From PALSA-612 sp963711315 (lineage in GTDB: Bacteria > Actinomycetota > Thermoleophilia > Gaiellales > Gaiellaceae): a stretch of 64,000 nucleotides of DNA. Below, piece after piece: positions 17,979-27,080 of the stretch. The stretch lies in assembly GCA_963711315.1 (NCBI GenBank), contig CAVQDQ010000002.1, positions 372,001-436,000 on the forward strand, in the 5' to 3' direction. The notes beneath the pieces are model-generated. The model searched no databases and was not told where the DNA came from. It saw only the letters and a program-made list of their open reading frames with translations. Each line of letters begins with the position of its first letter. Position 1 is the first letter of the stretch. Both the position numbers and the translations under genes were made by a program.

Positions 17979-18004
17979 CGGGTAATTTTCGGGACAATTA
18001 CCCG
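17979..18004. promoter_or_regulatory. AT-rich perfect palindrome, candidate operator
   Basis: CGGGTAATT (17979-17987) and AATTACCCG (17996-18004) form a perfect 9-bp inverted repeat with an 8-bp centre. A second small palindrome, TTACC-G-GGTAA, overlaps its left arm (17975-17985). The region is far more AT-rich than its surroundings and lies before the winged-helix gene, so a repressor operator or replication-control site is plausible. Confidence 0.4.
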
Positions 18005-18114
18005 TCATTTTTCGCTGCGCCGGCTGTCGGCGGCGTCGATTCAATGGCTCCAACTAGCTGACGATCGCACTCGTAGGGCTACTCGGCAGGCCGCCCGACC
18101 GCGCGACCGATAGC

Positions 18115-18655
18115 GTGCCGTTTAGTCCGAGGGGCGGCGTGAACCGGCCGCCCGTCTCCGACGGCTTCGGGCACGTCTGGCGCTTGGCCGCGTTCCACCT
18201 CGGCGCGCCGAAGGGTGCGTCGCGCCTCGCCGCCGTCCTCGTCGACTTCGCCTACGCGCAACGCTCGTGCGTGGTCGATGGCGGGTCGGCGACTGCTGAT
18301 GCACGAGACGGCGATCCACGACACGCGCACGTTCGAACGAGCGCGCAAGGACCTCGTCGAGCAAGGGCTACTCAGCCATCAAAAGCGCAGGCCAGGGGCG
18401 CGGCGCTCGCACTTTCTACGAGCTGCACGCGTTGACGCCCGAGATCCTCGACCGCCTTCCGGCGGCGGTCGCCGAGGCCGCAAGAACGGCCGCGCTAGAG
18501 CGGCCATTCAGAAGTGTCTGAAAACGGCCGCTGAAACGGCCGCTGGAATGGCCGCCGAAACGGCCGCGCCAGCGCGGCCACGGTGCCGGGTCCAGGTCCA
18601 AAGAACACGCGCGCGCGCATACGCGCGTCAGATGCGCGCGCGCGCGAGGACGACA
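18115..18655 (+). pseudogene. Winged-helix (replication-initiator-like) protein, frameshifted
   Basis: A GTG start and MPFSPRGGVNRPPVSDGFGH, then GHVWRLAAFHLGAPKGASRL and AAVLVDFAYAQR. After a frame change comes RRLLMHETAIHDTRTFERAR with KDLVEQGLL, and after another GARTFYELHALTPEILDRL. The RTFERARKDLVEQGLL helix and what follows look like the recognition helix and wing of a helix-turn-helix protein, as in plasmid and phage replication proteins. The 3' part runs through a GGCCG-rich tandem repeat. Function as the element's replication or control protein is inference. Confidence 0.45.
18484..18569 (+). repeat. 12-bp GAACGGCCGCTG-type tandem repeats
   Basis: Four adjacent 12-bp units at 18522-18569 (AAACGGCCGCTG twice, GAATGGCCGCCG, AAACGGCCGCGC), plus an isolated unit at 18484-18495. 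Direct repeats inside or beside a replication-type gene can act as iterons. Alternatively they only encode an ETAA-type peptide repeat. Alternating CG-rich sequence (18608-18648, CGCGCGCGCATACGCGCG) follows and could adopt unusual structure. Confidence 0.45.
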
Positions 18656-18661
18656 TGGCTC

Positions 18662-18829
18662 GTGACGCAGGGGGTGGGCTATGCGGAGAACGCCGCCGTC
18701 TTCGCCGAGGAGGCCGAGCGCGTGCTCGGCGCCGGCGTCGCCGTCGAGCGCCTGCGGGAGCGTGCGCTGGCGATAGCGCCGGCGCGTGAGAAGCTCGGTG
18801 AAGGCGGCGAGGAGCGAGACGAGGCGTGA
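18662..18829 (+). CDS. Small helical hypothetical protein
   Basis: A 55-residue frame from a GTG (VTQGVGYAENAAVFAEEAER, VLGAGVAVERLRERALAIAP) ending at 18829. It overlaps the start of the next gene, so it is likely to be translated in this small-gene series. The upstream frame is uncertain because of nearby breaks. No family. Confidence 0.35.
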   Translation: MTQGVGYAENAAVFAEEAERVLGAGVAVERLRERALAIAPAREKLGEGGEERDEA

Positions 18830-19203
18830 GCGAGCGCCCCTCGCTGGACCAGCTCCTTGCCAACCCGGAAGCCGTGCTCTACCGCGAAGACCTCGCCAGG
18901 CTCGGCTACTCGGACAAGAATATCGACGCGATCTTCCGCGCTTGCGGAGAGGTTGAGCGGTGGGACGACTTCTCCAAGCCGATGATCCGCGTCGCGAACT
19001 TCCACGCGGCGCGCGAGCGCGCGACCTATCGCGGCGATAGGTGTTCGTCCCACGCGCGGGAGTCGGCCGGCGTGAGTGACGATACGACCCGGTGCCAGCG
19101 AGGCGCCCGGACGAGAACCGCTGACACGGCTCCCGCCCGAGCTCGATCGCAGACCTGCAAGGAGGTCACGACCGTGAACCTGAACCTACCCGACCGCGCC
19201 TGA
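18826..19203 (+). CDS. Small DNA-binding-like protein (excisionase position)
   Basis: A GTG start overlaps the preceding stop. Residues 1-68 (MSERPSLDQLLANPEAVLYR, EDLARLGYSDKNIDAIFRA, VERWDDFSKPMIRVANFHAA) look like a compact helix-turn-helix protein of the type found just before integrase genes in actinobacterial elements, where excisionase is expected. After about residue 70 the sequence loses sense and probably contains a frameshift, so the end at 19203 is uncertain. The assignment as Xis rests on position and size only. Confidence 0.4.
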   Translation: MSERPSLDQLLANPEAVLYREDLARLGYSDKNIDAIFRACGEVERWDDFSKPMIRVANFHAARERATYRGDRCSSHARESAGVSDDTTRCQRGARTRTADTAPARARSQTCKEVTTVNLNLPDRA

Positions 19204-20272
19204 TGGCCTCGGCGTGGATCACCCGCCGCGAGGTCAAGAGCGGCCTTCGCCACCGAGTGCTGTTCCGCGTCGGCGGCCACGAGTTCTCGCCGCGCTACGG
19301 CGGCTCGTTCAAGACGCGCCGCGAGGCGCTCGCTCGCAAGAAGATGGATCGACGGCGAGCTCGCAGCGCTGCGCGTCCCGGACCTGCGGCTCGCTCGCCG
19401 AGCAGACAGCGAAGCGCCGACGCTCGCCGAGGCCGCCGAACGCTGGAAGGCGAGCCGCGTCGACGTAGCCGAAGGCAACACGCGTGCTGCATCGCGTGGC
19501 GCTCGACCGCGTCGCTGCCAATCCTCGGCACGCGCCGCGTCGACGAGCTCACCGCCGCACGACGTCGACGACGCTGGTCGCCGAGCTCGCACGACTCGGG
19601 CTACAAGCGCGAGACGATGCGCGAAGAGCATCACCTACCTCGGCGCCGACACTCGACCATGCCGGCGTCGAACCCGAACCCGGCACGCGACCAAGCGTGC
19701 AAGTCAAGCTGCCGCGCGAGGAGCGCGAGGAGCATGTCCCGCCGGTCGCCGAGCACGTCGAGGCGGTCTACCGCCTGCTGCCGCGCGACCTACCGGCTCG
19801 CCGCTGCTCTGGCTCGATTGGTCGGGTGCGCGAGTTCGCCTCCGTCGACGCGCTGCTCGTCGGCGACTACGACGAGCCTCGCCGACGGGTTCGCCTACGC
19901 GCCGTCAATGACGAAGACGAGGCGTGCGTTATGGGTCGAACTGCCCGGACGAGCTGGCCGAGGCGATCGAGGGCGACGCTGCGGGCCGCGCGAAGACCGC
20001 GACCCGAAAGCGCCCCTGTTCCCCGGGGTCGAGCGCTGACGGGCTAAGAACCGCGATCAGCGAGAGCGTGCAAGGCGCTCGGCATCCCGTGTGTTCAGCC
20101 CGCATGACCTGCGCCACAGGAGGATCAGCCTGCTCCACCGTCAGGGGCGCTCCTGGGCCGAGATCGGCGCGTTCGTCGGCCAGCGGAAACTCTCGAAGGT
20201 GCGAGCGACACGTACACGCACGTACTGGTTGACGGTGCCGAGCTTGACTACGTGGCGCTACTGAGCCGCTGA
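19203..20272 (+). pseudogene. Tyrosine recombinase (integrase) of the element, frameshifted
   Basis: The ATG overlaps the previous stop. The start MASAWITRREVKSGLRHRVL, FRVGGHEFSPRYGGSFKTRR is the usual SAM-like/arm-binding N-terminus of actinobacterial phage integrases. The frame shifts at about 19345 and several more times, with fragments WIDGELAALRVPDLRLARR and TLAEAAERWKASRVDVAEGN. The catalytic C-terminus is recognisable as HDLRHRRISLLHRQG (box II His and Arg), SWAEIGAFVGQRKL and DTYTHVLVDGAELDYVALL, with the nucleophile Tyr in TYTHV, ending at 20272. If intact (about 355 residues) it would catalyse integration at the tRNA att core. Confidence 0.8.
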
Positions 20273-20354
20273 AAGGAAGGATGACTAAACGTGGAACCCG
20301 TCGAGTCCGATCTTGCGTTGCCTAGCTATCCGAACGCACTGTCACCTTTTGCCG

Positions 20355-21168
20355 ATGTCTCGAAAGCGTGACGCGACGCTGGCGGACGAGACCCCTTCGG
20401 CCTCGAAGGGGTGGGAACTATACGATGCGCTCACAATCGCGTTAGCCACCGCTTTCTCTTACGTCGTAGCTCAGCGGTTTGACGCCGCGTACTTGTACTT
20501 ACTTTGGGCTTCCCGCAGAGCTGACGAATCTCACAAAGAGCGGCACGCTATTTGCTGTCAGTGCCGTCGTGGCGCCTTTCCTGATTGCACTTGCCGCCTT
20601 CCCCGGCGATTTCTTGGCTCCGACGAACAAGACCCGCGTCGTATTTGCGGTCATCTTCTTGGTTTTGCTGGTCCTTGTTCTTTGGCCGCTCCTGCTATTT
20701 GAGTCGAAGTATCGATTGGTAGGCCTTCTGTACTGCCTGATTGTCGCTATCGCGCTTGTCCTGATTTGGAAAGCCGGACCGTGGGCGACAAGAGTCTTCG
20801 AGTCTCGCACCGGCTTGGTAGTTCTGGGCCGGCGTGGTCGCATTTATTGCAGCGCCGCTCTACGGGGCTGGAACGGGCTAGCCAGCACGCAGAACTTCGC
20901 GGTCATTCGTGCTAGGCCGAGCTATGCCGTGATTCGGATGGATGGGGATCGCGCGTACGCGGCTCAGTTTCGACAAAAGACGCTCACCGGAGTGATCCTC
21001 GTGCAACCGCTCGGCTCCGAGAGCGATCGCTCTGGTGCGAAAGGACATCGGGCCTCTCTCGCCGTGAGCGCCGCCACGCCGGTCCTCGGGCTCGTTGGCG
21101 AGCGTGGGCGGCATACCCCAAGGCATACCTCGCCGCCGAGAACAGGCCGATTAGCGGGGAGGTTCTAG
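20355..21168 (+). CDS. Membrane protein of low GC content, one frameshift
   Basis: ATG at 20355 (MSRKRDATLADETPSASKGW), first helix LTIALATAFSYVVAQRF, frame change near 20505, then LTKSGTLFAVSAVVAPFLIA, FAVIFLVLLVLVLWPLLLF and VGLLYCLIVAIALVLIW. That makes about four membrane helices and a soluble tail. The base composition (20290-21000) is visibly poorer in GC than everything around it, which points to cargo acquired from elsewhere. It lies between the integrase and att copy 3, a usual place for cargo genes. The C-terminal 50 residues overlap the att flank, so the true stop may be earlier. Function unknown. Confidence 0.5.
21110..21129 (+). repeat. Paired GGCATACC motif, right copy (candidate integrase arm site)
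   Basis: GGCATACCCCAAGGCATACC matches the block at 12373-12392 at 19 of 20 positions, same orientation, and ends 31 bp before att copy 3. Confidence 0.6.
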
Positions 21169-21183
21169 TCCAGGCGGGCCCAT
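21161..21183 (+). repeat. Attachment-site core, copy 3 (partial, one mismatch)
   Basis: GGTTCTAGTCC followed by AGGCGGGCCCAT matches the last 23 bp of the 44-bp core with one change (G to T). It keeps the T-loop and acceptor part only. It closes the element that begins at att copy 2. Confidence 0.7.
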
Positions 21184-21418
21184 TCGCAGCCCTGCAGCCA
21201 AGCCGATTCGGCTTAGACAGAGGGGTCAGGCGCGTCAGGGAGATCGGACGCGCTCGGATAGTGCCCCCCTCGGTGCCCCCCGGCGCGGCGGGGAGGCGGT
21301 CTACCGGGTCGAGGTCGTGTCCGCCTCGGCGAGCGGGCCCGTCGTGCCGGTGCTCGTGCGTCCCGTCACGCTGGCGGTCGCGGCGCGCTGACAGACCGCT
21401 CGCGGAGCATGGGCGTTC
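21184..21418. other. Left flank of the third island segment, with GTGCCCCCC repeats and a gene tail
   Basis: GTGCCCCCC occurs at 21261-21269 and 21273-21281 (12-bp period), again a spacing typical of integrase arm sites but with a different motif. A short rightward gene tail follows (VYRVEVVSASASGPVVPVLV, RPVTLAVAAR, stop 21389-21391), without a visible beginning. Confidence 0.35.
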
Positions 21419-22285
21419 TTAGTTCAGCGCCAACAGCGGATCGACCGAAGCGCCGCGCACGCGGACTTCGAAGTGGAGGTGCGGGCCAGTCGCATCACCG
21501 GTTGAGCCGACCAGCTCGACCTGCTCGCCTGCTCCGACCTGCTGGCCGACGAAGACACTGACGCGCGACAGGTGTGCGTACATCGACTCGACGCCTCGGC
21601 TGTGACGGACGATGACAAGAGTGCCCTGCCCGCCCGCCATCGGAGCAGCCCAAGTCGCCAGGCCGCGGGCTGCCACCGCGACCGGCGTAACCAGGGGTCC
21701 GCGAAGTCGACCCCACTGTGAAATCGCATTGCCGCGCGGGCCGAAGGGCGACGAGACGGGTGCTCGAGCCGCCTTGTGAGCCGCGGGGCACATCGCGGCG
21801 GGGGCGTCGAGTGCAGCGCCGCCGCCGTCATCGACCGGCGACGCCATGCGGGTCGAGCCCCGCCCAGGTCTGGTAGCGGATGGGAGCCGCCTCGACATGC
21901 CCCTCGAGAACGCCCGTGAAGAGGCCGGAGGGAAATCCGTGCCAGGCGAGCTGGAACTGCAGTTCGGCAACGTCCCACCCGGAAACGCCCACCCGAAGTG
22001 GACGACTCACCGAGCTCCTAGCGGCCCCAGCGACCGAAGGCGGCGCCGAGCGTTGCGGCCCGCGACGCGCTTCGCGGGCAGCCCTGCACGCCGTTGCAGC
22101 GCGAGCACGGCCTTCTTCGTCGCCGGGCCAGCGAGACCGTCGACGGGCCCGGCGTACAGACCTTGTCGTACGAGTCCGACCTGCAGAGCCGCGATGCGCA
22201 TGTTGCCCATCCCATACGCCACGCCTGCGGACAGGGTCACCGCAGCTATCAGGGACAGGAGCAGGAGCTTTCGCGTGCGCGCCAT
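21419..22285 (-). pseudogene. M23-family metallopeptidase with peptidoglycan-binding domain, frameshifted
   Basis: The ATG at 22285 starts a signal peptide (MARTRKLLLLSLIAAVTLSA). Next comes a PG_binding_1 domain (IAALQVGLVRQGLYAGPVDG, LAGPATKKAVLALQRRAGL) and a second similar unit in other frames. The M23 catalytic domain follows: RFHSGVDFADP (first zinc His and Asp, in a shifted frame), GQGTLVIVRHSRGVESMYAH and GPHLHFEVRV (HxH zinc box), ending at 21419. Such enzymes cut peptide cross-links of the cell wall. At least three frame changes are present. It could be a cell-entry lysin of a mobile element or a resident envelope gene. Confidence 0.7.
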
Positions 22286-22518
22286 GTACACGGATGATTG
22301 GCATCGATCGAAGGATCGAGGCGAGTCATCTGATCTCTTCGGAGCCGCTGGGGACGCCTCCTCTTGCCACCGAGCGTGCTGCCGGCACGTTCGCCCTTCT
22401 GCCGCCTGCCCGCCGAGCTCGAGCGAGCGAGTAAGATCCGATCGTCAGCGCGATGAGGCTCGCGCCTAACCGCCCTCTCAAAGGCTGATGGCCTCTACCG
22501 AACGTCAATCGACGCGAA

Positions 22519-23692
22519 GTGGAGGTCAAGTGTGGAGCCGTTCAACTCGCCGCTGTCCTCGCCGGGGTCTGCTCGCTTGCGAGCATGGTCTCGGTCGAGC
22601 TCGGCAATTACGGTCGCGCTTGTCGAGCTAACGCTTCGGCGTCGCTGCCGGTAACGTCTTCGATCTGCGAGACGCAGGAGTGGCTCGACTTCATCGCGTC
22701 CTTCGCATCGATCGTGCTGACGTTCCTCGCAGGGATGGAGGTCGAACCGGCTTACATGCGCGCCGACTCGGGCCTCCGTCGGTCTCGGCGTTGTCTCGTT
22801 TTTCGGCCCGTTCGTCGTCGCGTCGCTGGCCGCGTATTCGCGCTCGACTGGACGCGGCGGGCCTCACTGATCGCCGGACGGCTCTCTCGACGACGTCGCT
22901 GGCGGTCGTCTACGCGGTCCTGGTTGAGCGCAGTCTGACCGAGACGGACATCGGCAAGCTGTTGATGAGCGCTACCTTCGTGACCGATCTCTGCACAGCC
23001 GTCGCTCTGTCGGCTATCTTTATCAAGCCGAACGTCTGGTTCCCGGTCTTCCTGGTCGTCTCGGTCGGCGCTGATCCTCGGCTCCCGCGGATCGCGTCCT
23101 GGTTCTTCGGACGTTACGGCGACCGCGTCATCGAACCGGAGATCAAGCTCGTCTTCGTTTGTCTGCTTGTGCTCATGGTGCTCGCGGACGCATCGAACGG
23201 TCATGCGGTGCCTGCCGGCGTTCGTGCTCGGTCTCGTGATGAGCCAGCACTACAAGGAGCACCGTGAAGAGCAGAAACGGCTGCGGGTGGTCGCGTTCGC
23301 GTTCCTGACACCGTTCTTCTTCATCAAGGGCGGCCTGAACGTGTCGCTCGGGCGTCTTCGTCCAACCTCGGGCTCCTCGTCGTCTTGCTCGCCGCGAAGA
23401 TGATCCCGAAGATCGCCTTCGTCTACCCACTCGCCCGACGCGCCGACCGCGGCACGCGTCGTTCGTGACCCTGCTGATGAGCACCGGCTTGACTTTCGGA
23501 ACGATCGCGTCGCTCTACGGCCTCAACGCCGGGATCATCGACAAGACGCAGTTCTCGCTCCTCGTCACCGTCGTCGTGCTCTCCGCTATCGTACCCACGG
23601 CGATCGCGGAGCGCTGGTTCCTGCCCGACACGGAACGGAGCGACGCCTCGACCGCCGACTCGCCGGCGCAGCAGGCAGAGGAGTACGTCTGA
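22519..23692 (+). pseudogene. CPA2-type cation:proton antiporter, frameshifted
   Basis: Helical membrane segments can be followed through several frames: VCSLASMVSVELG, EWLDFIASFASIVLTFLAGM with EVEP (core of the fold), SLIAGTALSTTSLAVVYAVL, LLMSATFVTDLCTAVALSAI (the TD of the ion site), FVCLLVLMVLADASNGHAV, VVAFAFLTPFFFIKGGLNV, SFVTLLMSTGLTFGTIASLY and a C-terminus ending EEYV at 23692. This is the NhaA-fold KefB/NapA-like family, about 390 residues if intact, which exchanges Na+ or K+ for H+. No regulatory TrkA-N domain is attached. Non-functional as read. Confidence 0.7.
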
Positions 23693-23705
23693 GACGTGCG
23701 TCGAG

Positions 23706-23960
23706 GTGCGGGCGGCAAGACCGGCTGCGCTGAGAACGGCGATCGGCCGCGCCTGCGCCGAGGCCGGCGTCCCGGCCTGGTCGCCTCATGACCTCCGTCA
23801 CCGCCGGATCTCGCTCCTGCATCGGCAGGGACGTTCGTGGGCTGAGATCGGCGCGTTCGTCGGGCAACGTTCGCTTCGCGTCACGGCCGCCACGTAGACG
23901 CACGTCCTGCTCGACGACCGCGAGCTCGATTACCGGGCGCTTCTCGCTCTCGCGGCTTGA
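23706..23960 (+). pseudogene. Tyrosine recombinase C-terminal remnant, catalytic Tyr codon is TAG
   Basis: Only the last 85 residues remain: ALRTAIGRACAEAGVPAWSP, HDLRHRRISLLHRQG with the box II His/Arg, SWAEIGAFVGQRSL, then TAA-T-stop-THVLLDDRELDYRALL to 23960. The 20-residue stretch HDLRHRRISLLHRQGRSWAE is identical to that of the integrase ending at 20272. At the nucleophile position (TYTHV in the other copy) the codon is TAG. This is a relic of a second related element that used the same tRNA. Confidence 0.75.
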
Positions 23961-24072
23961 ACGAGCTCCGAGGGACGGAAACGCGGCCGGCTCGCGTCAG
24001 AGACGTCTGGTGGCCGCTAAGAGACCTTGGCGTCGGTGAGGAGGAAGGGTGGGTGACGGCTCCGGAGGGAAG

Positions 24073-26520
24073 TCACGCGTTGTCGTCCTCGAGCGCGTAT
24101 TCGACGGTCTCGGCGAGGGTCAGGTGTCGACCGTCGAGACGGCCTCTCTCAAACTCTGGGCCATGTGCCGCCAGCACCGGCGCCGCGAGTTCCTCACGCT
24201 GGCGCTCCCATATCCCGTGAGACCGGCGGGCTTCTTCGGCTTCGATCCCGCCCCAGAGCCGCCCAGCGCGCGTCAAGTCTCTTCGGGCGACTGCAATGCT
24301 TGCGATGCGCGTGAGGGCGAAGACCGTACGCTGCCGTTCTCCAGTGCGGCGCGCAAGCACGAGGACACTACAGCTGTGCCTGAACGCTTCGTCGAGCCGG
24401 CCGAGCTCGAGAGCATACGAAGCCAGCACATCGAGCATCTTGGCTTCGAAGAATGTGAAGCCGACTACGCGGGAGAGCTCTGCGCTGTGCTCGACGAGCT
24501 CCTAGCCCCCGTTCGACGTTTCCTTCGCGGTACTCGACAGCCCGAGGCCCCCGAGCGCCGTCGCTTGGCCCACGCGAAACCCGAATGCTTGATGACCGCG
24601 CGAGGCTCTCCTCGATCAGCGAACGCCCGCGCTCCGAATCCCCGAGCTCCCAGACGTCAGTGCCCAGGCGATTCAGGATGATGGCAACTCCTCGCTCGTC
24701 ACCGGCACGCCGATAGAGGGCAAGGCTCTTCTCGTTTTCCTCGATGCTGTCCTCGATCCGCCCACTGAACTGAGTCGAGCTTGCGAGACATCGCCAGCAA
24801 CTCGCGCGAAGTCCGACGGGCATGTCCGCTTCGTGCACGAGCAGCACTCCGAATCGCCGCACGGCCTCTTGTGGGCTTACCGCGACCCAGAAGCCCTCGA
24901 GCGACACGGCCAGCCTGGCCGCAATTTCCAGATCCTGCTCGGTTGCCCAGTCGATCCGCCCCTCGGAGATTCCCCTGTTCGAGAACGACAATGTCGTGCC
25001 TCTGCCCACCATGAATCTCGATCGATTCGTACGTCATCCCCAGGGACTGCGCGAGGTCGATGAAGAACACGGCGTGCAGCCGGCGCCGCCCGTCAGCATC
25101 CCCAGACTCCTCGAGCCGCTCGGCTGCGAACTCGCGGAGTGTTTCCAGCATCCGGAAGCGCTCGGCGGTTTGAAGCAGCATGCTCTTCTCGACGAGTGAT
25201 TGCATGGAGTCGACGTCGGCCTCGCAGACCGCCTCTGCCGCCTTGAGCGTGCAGCCGCCGGAGAACACCGAGAGGCGGGCGAAGAGCTGCTGCTCCTCGG
25301 GCGAGAGCAGGTCGTAAGACCATTCGATCGTCGCCCGAAGCGTTCGCTGGCGGGCCTCGGCGTCGCGGCCACCCTTCAGCAGATCGAGATGCTCCGAGAG
25401 CCGGTCGAGGATCTGCTGCGGTGAGAGGACGCCGGTGCGGGCAGCGGCCAGCTCGATTGCGAGCGGCAGGTTGTCGAGACGGCGGCACAGCTCTGCCATC
25501 GTCTCGTCGGGCTCGAGACGCGAGCGCTCTGAGAAGAGCTCAACGGCGTCGGACTCTGCGAGCGGCGGTACCGGGTGCTCCACCTCTCCCCTGACGCGCA
25601 GGAGCTCTCGCGAAGTGACGAGCAGGTGAAGGCTGGGGCAACGCTCGAGCAGCGAGCTGAGGTCGGGGGCGAACGCGACCACCTGCTCTAAGTTGTCGAG
25701 CACCAGCAGCATCTCCCTCTTGCCGATGTGCTCTGCGAGGCCATTCTCCGCACCTAGCGCCTGGGCGATCGTCTCCGGCACGAGCGCCGGGTCGTGCAGG
25801 GACGACAGGCCAATCCAACAACGGCGTTTCGGCAGTGTGGCGCCGAGCTCGGAGGCGGCTGCGATCGCGAGTCGCGTCTTGCCTGAGCCGCCCGGACTAG
25901 GTAAGGGTGACGAAGCGCTCGCCTTCGCGGATCAGGCTGACGATGTCCGCGACCTCGTTCTCACGACCCACGAATGAGCTGACTTGGGCTCGGCAGATTC
26001 GTGCTGGAGAGCGTGTTCAGAGGTGGGAAGCGCCCGTCGCCAAGCTGGTAGATCGAGATCGGTTCAGCGATGTCCTTCAGCCGGGTGCTCGCCAAGAGGT
26101 CGGAGACCTCGAGCCCGGCCAGCTGCCCGAGTCGGCACTGGAGAGAACAACCTGGCCGGCGTGTCCGGCAGCGGCGATACGAGCCGCATCTGTGCACGTC
26201 GCCCCCCACGTAGCCCTCCTCTGCGATCAGCGGTGTCCCGGTATGTACGCCGATCCGTACCTGGATTGGCCCCGCGGCCAGCGCATCCGTCATCGCCGAT
26301 GTGCGGCGAGGGCTCCCGGTGCGGTGGGAAAGGCGAAGAAGAACGCGTCTCCCTGCGTGTCGACCTCGACCCCGCCGTCAGCGGCGCAGGCTGCGCGAAT
26401 CACCCGGCGATGCTCGGCCAGCGCCTCGGCATAAGCCTCCGCCCCGAGCTCGTGTAGCAGCTTCGTCGAGCCCTCGACGTCCGTGAAGAGGAAGGTGACG
26501 GTTCCGGAGGGAAGATACGC
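24073..26520 (-). pseudogene. Adenylate cyclase-like / NB-ARC ATPase / TPR regulator, frameshifted
   Basis: Reading leftward from about 26520, a class III cyclase domain comes first (GTVTFLFTDVEGSTKLLHEL, VDTQGDAFFFAF, VRIGVHTGTPLIAEEGYVGG), broken near 26290 and 26180. A ligase-like P-loop ATPase follows with SSFVGRENEVADIVSLI, GGSGKTRLAI (Walker A), REMLLVLDNLEQVV (Walker B) and LHLLVTSRELL, then LDNLPLAIELAAAR. Winged-helix and tetratricopeptide regions (CWRCLASSTQFSGRIEDSIE, LDVLASYALELGRLDEAFRH) end at 24073. Such proteins are large signalling ATPases common in soil actinobacteria. Several indels split it. It lies in the third island segment, so it may be cargo. Confidence 0.7.
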
Positions 26521-26667
26521 CCCGCACAGGCGCCATCATGCGCTAAAGCGTTCACTTTTCGTTGGGTTCCACGACGTGGCGAGCGTCGCCAACGCTTGTG
26601 GACCCGCGCTTAGCATGGTCGCTGCTCAAGCTCGATTCGTGGGGTCGTTCGCGAGGGCGACCTGAAC

Positions 26668-26700
26668 GTGGCGACAGGGTGGTCAACGAGACCGGCCGAG
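26668..26700 (+). repeat. Arm-type repeat block before att copy 4
   Basis: GTGGCGAC and GTGGTCAAC, one helical turn apart, followed by GAGACCGGCCGAG. It resembles the block at 12124-12155 before att copy 2, so two of the island segments share their right-end structure. Confidence 0.45.
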
Positions 26701-26774
26701 ATGGCCCGAGAATGAGTTATCCCGCAGCGGGCGCGACTCAGATGGGCCGAGACCGACCGAGACTCCGTCCGTGA

Positions 26775-26818
26775 ACTCATAATCCGTCGGTCCCTGGTTC
26801 GAGTCCAGGCGGGCCCAT
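26775..26818 (+). repeat. Attachment-site core, copy 4 (exact 44 bp)
   Basis: Identical to the tRNA 3' part at 9458-9501. The next six bases (CAGCAA) also match the tRNA flank, then a diverged but similar stretch follows (TCC.TGCTA). This copy therefore looks like the junction with the original DNA downstream of the tRNA, that is the true right end of the main stack. Confidence 0.9.
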
Positions 26819-27080
26819 CAGCAACGTCCCTGCTAGCGGGGCTGGACGTTTCCGAGTCAGCATGCACGACATGGAGGCGCGGTCGACGAGCGCTACTCGC
26901 TCAGCGACCGTGGTGTCTATGTCGAGGCCTCACACGCTCACGATCACCCGAAGAACGCTTCGGCCACGTCGTACCAACGCGGCGGCACCGTCTTCAGGGC
27001 GCCCGTCGCGCCGGCGAGTTTCAAAACCCTCCTCAGAGTCTCAAAGAACGGCGCCTCGAGCAACAGATTAAGGTCGCGTC
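26819..27080. other. Stretch right of att copy 4 without a supported gene
   Basis: A short open frame (ERYSLSDRGVYVEASHAHDH near 26890-26950) has plausible composition but no start, stop context or family. It may be the promoter region of the PRC-barrel/Nramp operon. Confidence 0.3.

Noticed and set aside
18484..18569. CRISPR array
   Set aside because: Units are 12 bp, adjacent and without spacers; no Cas genes in the window.
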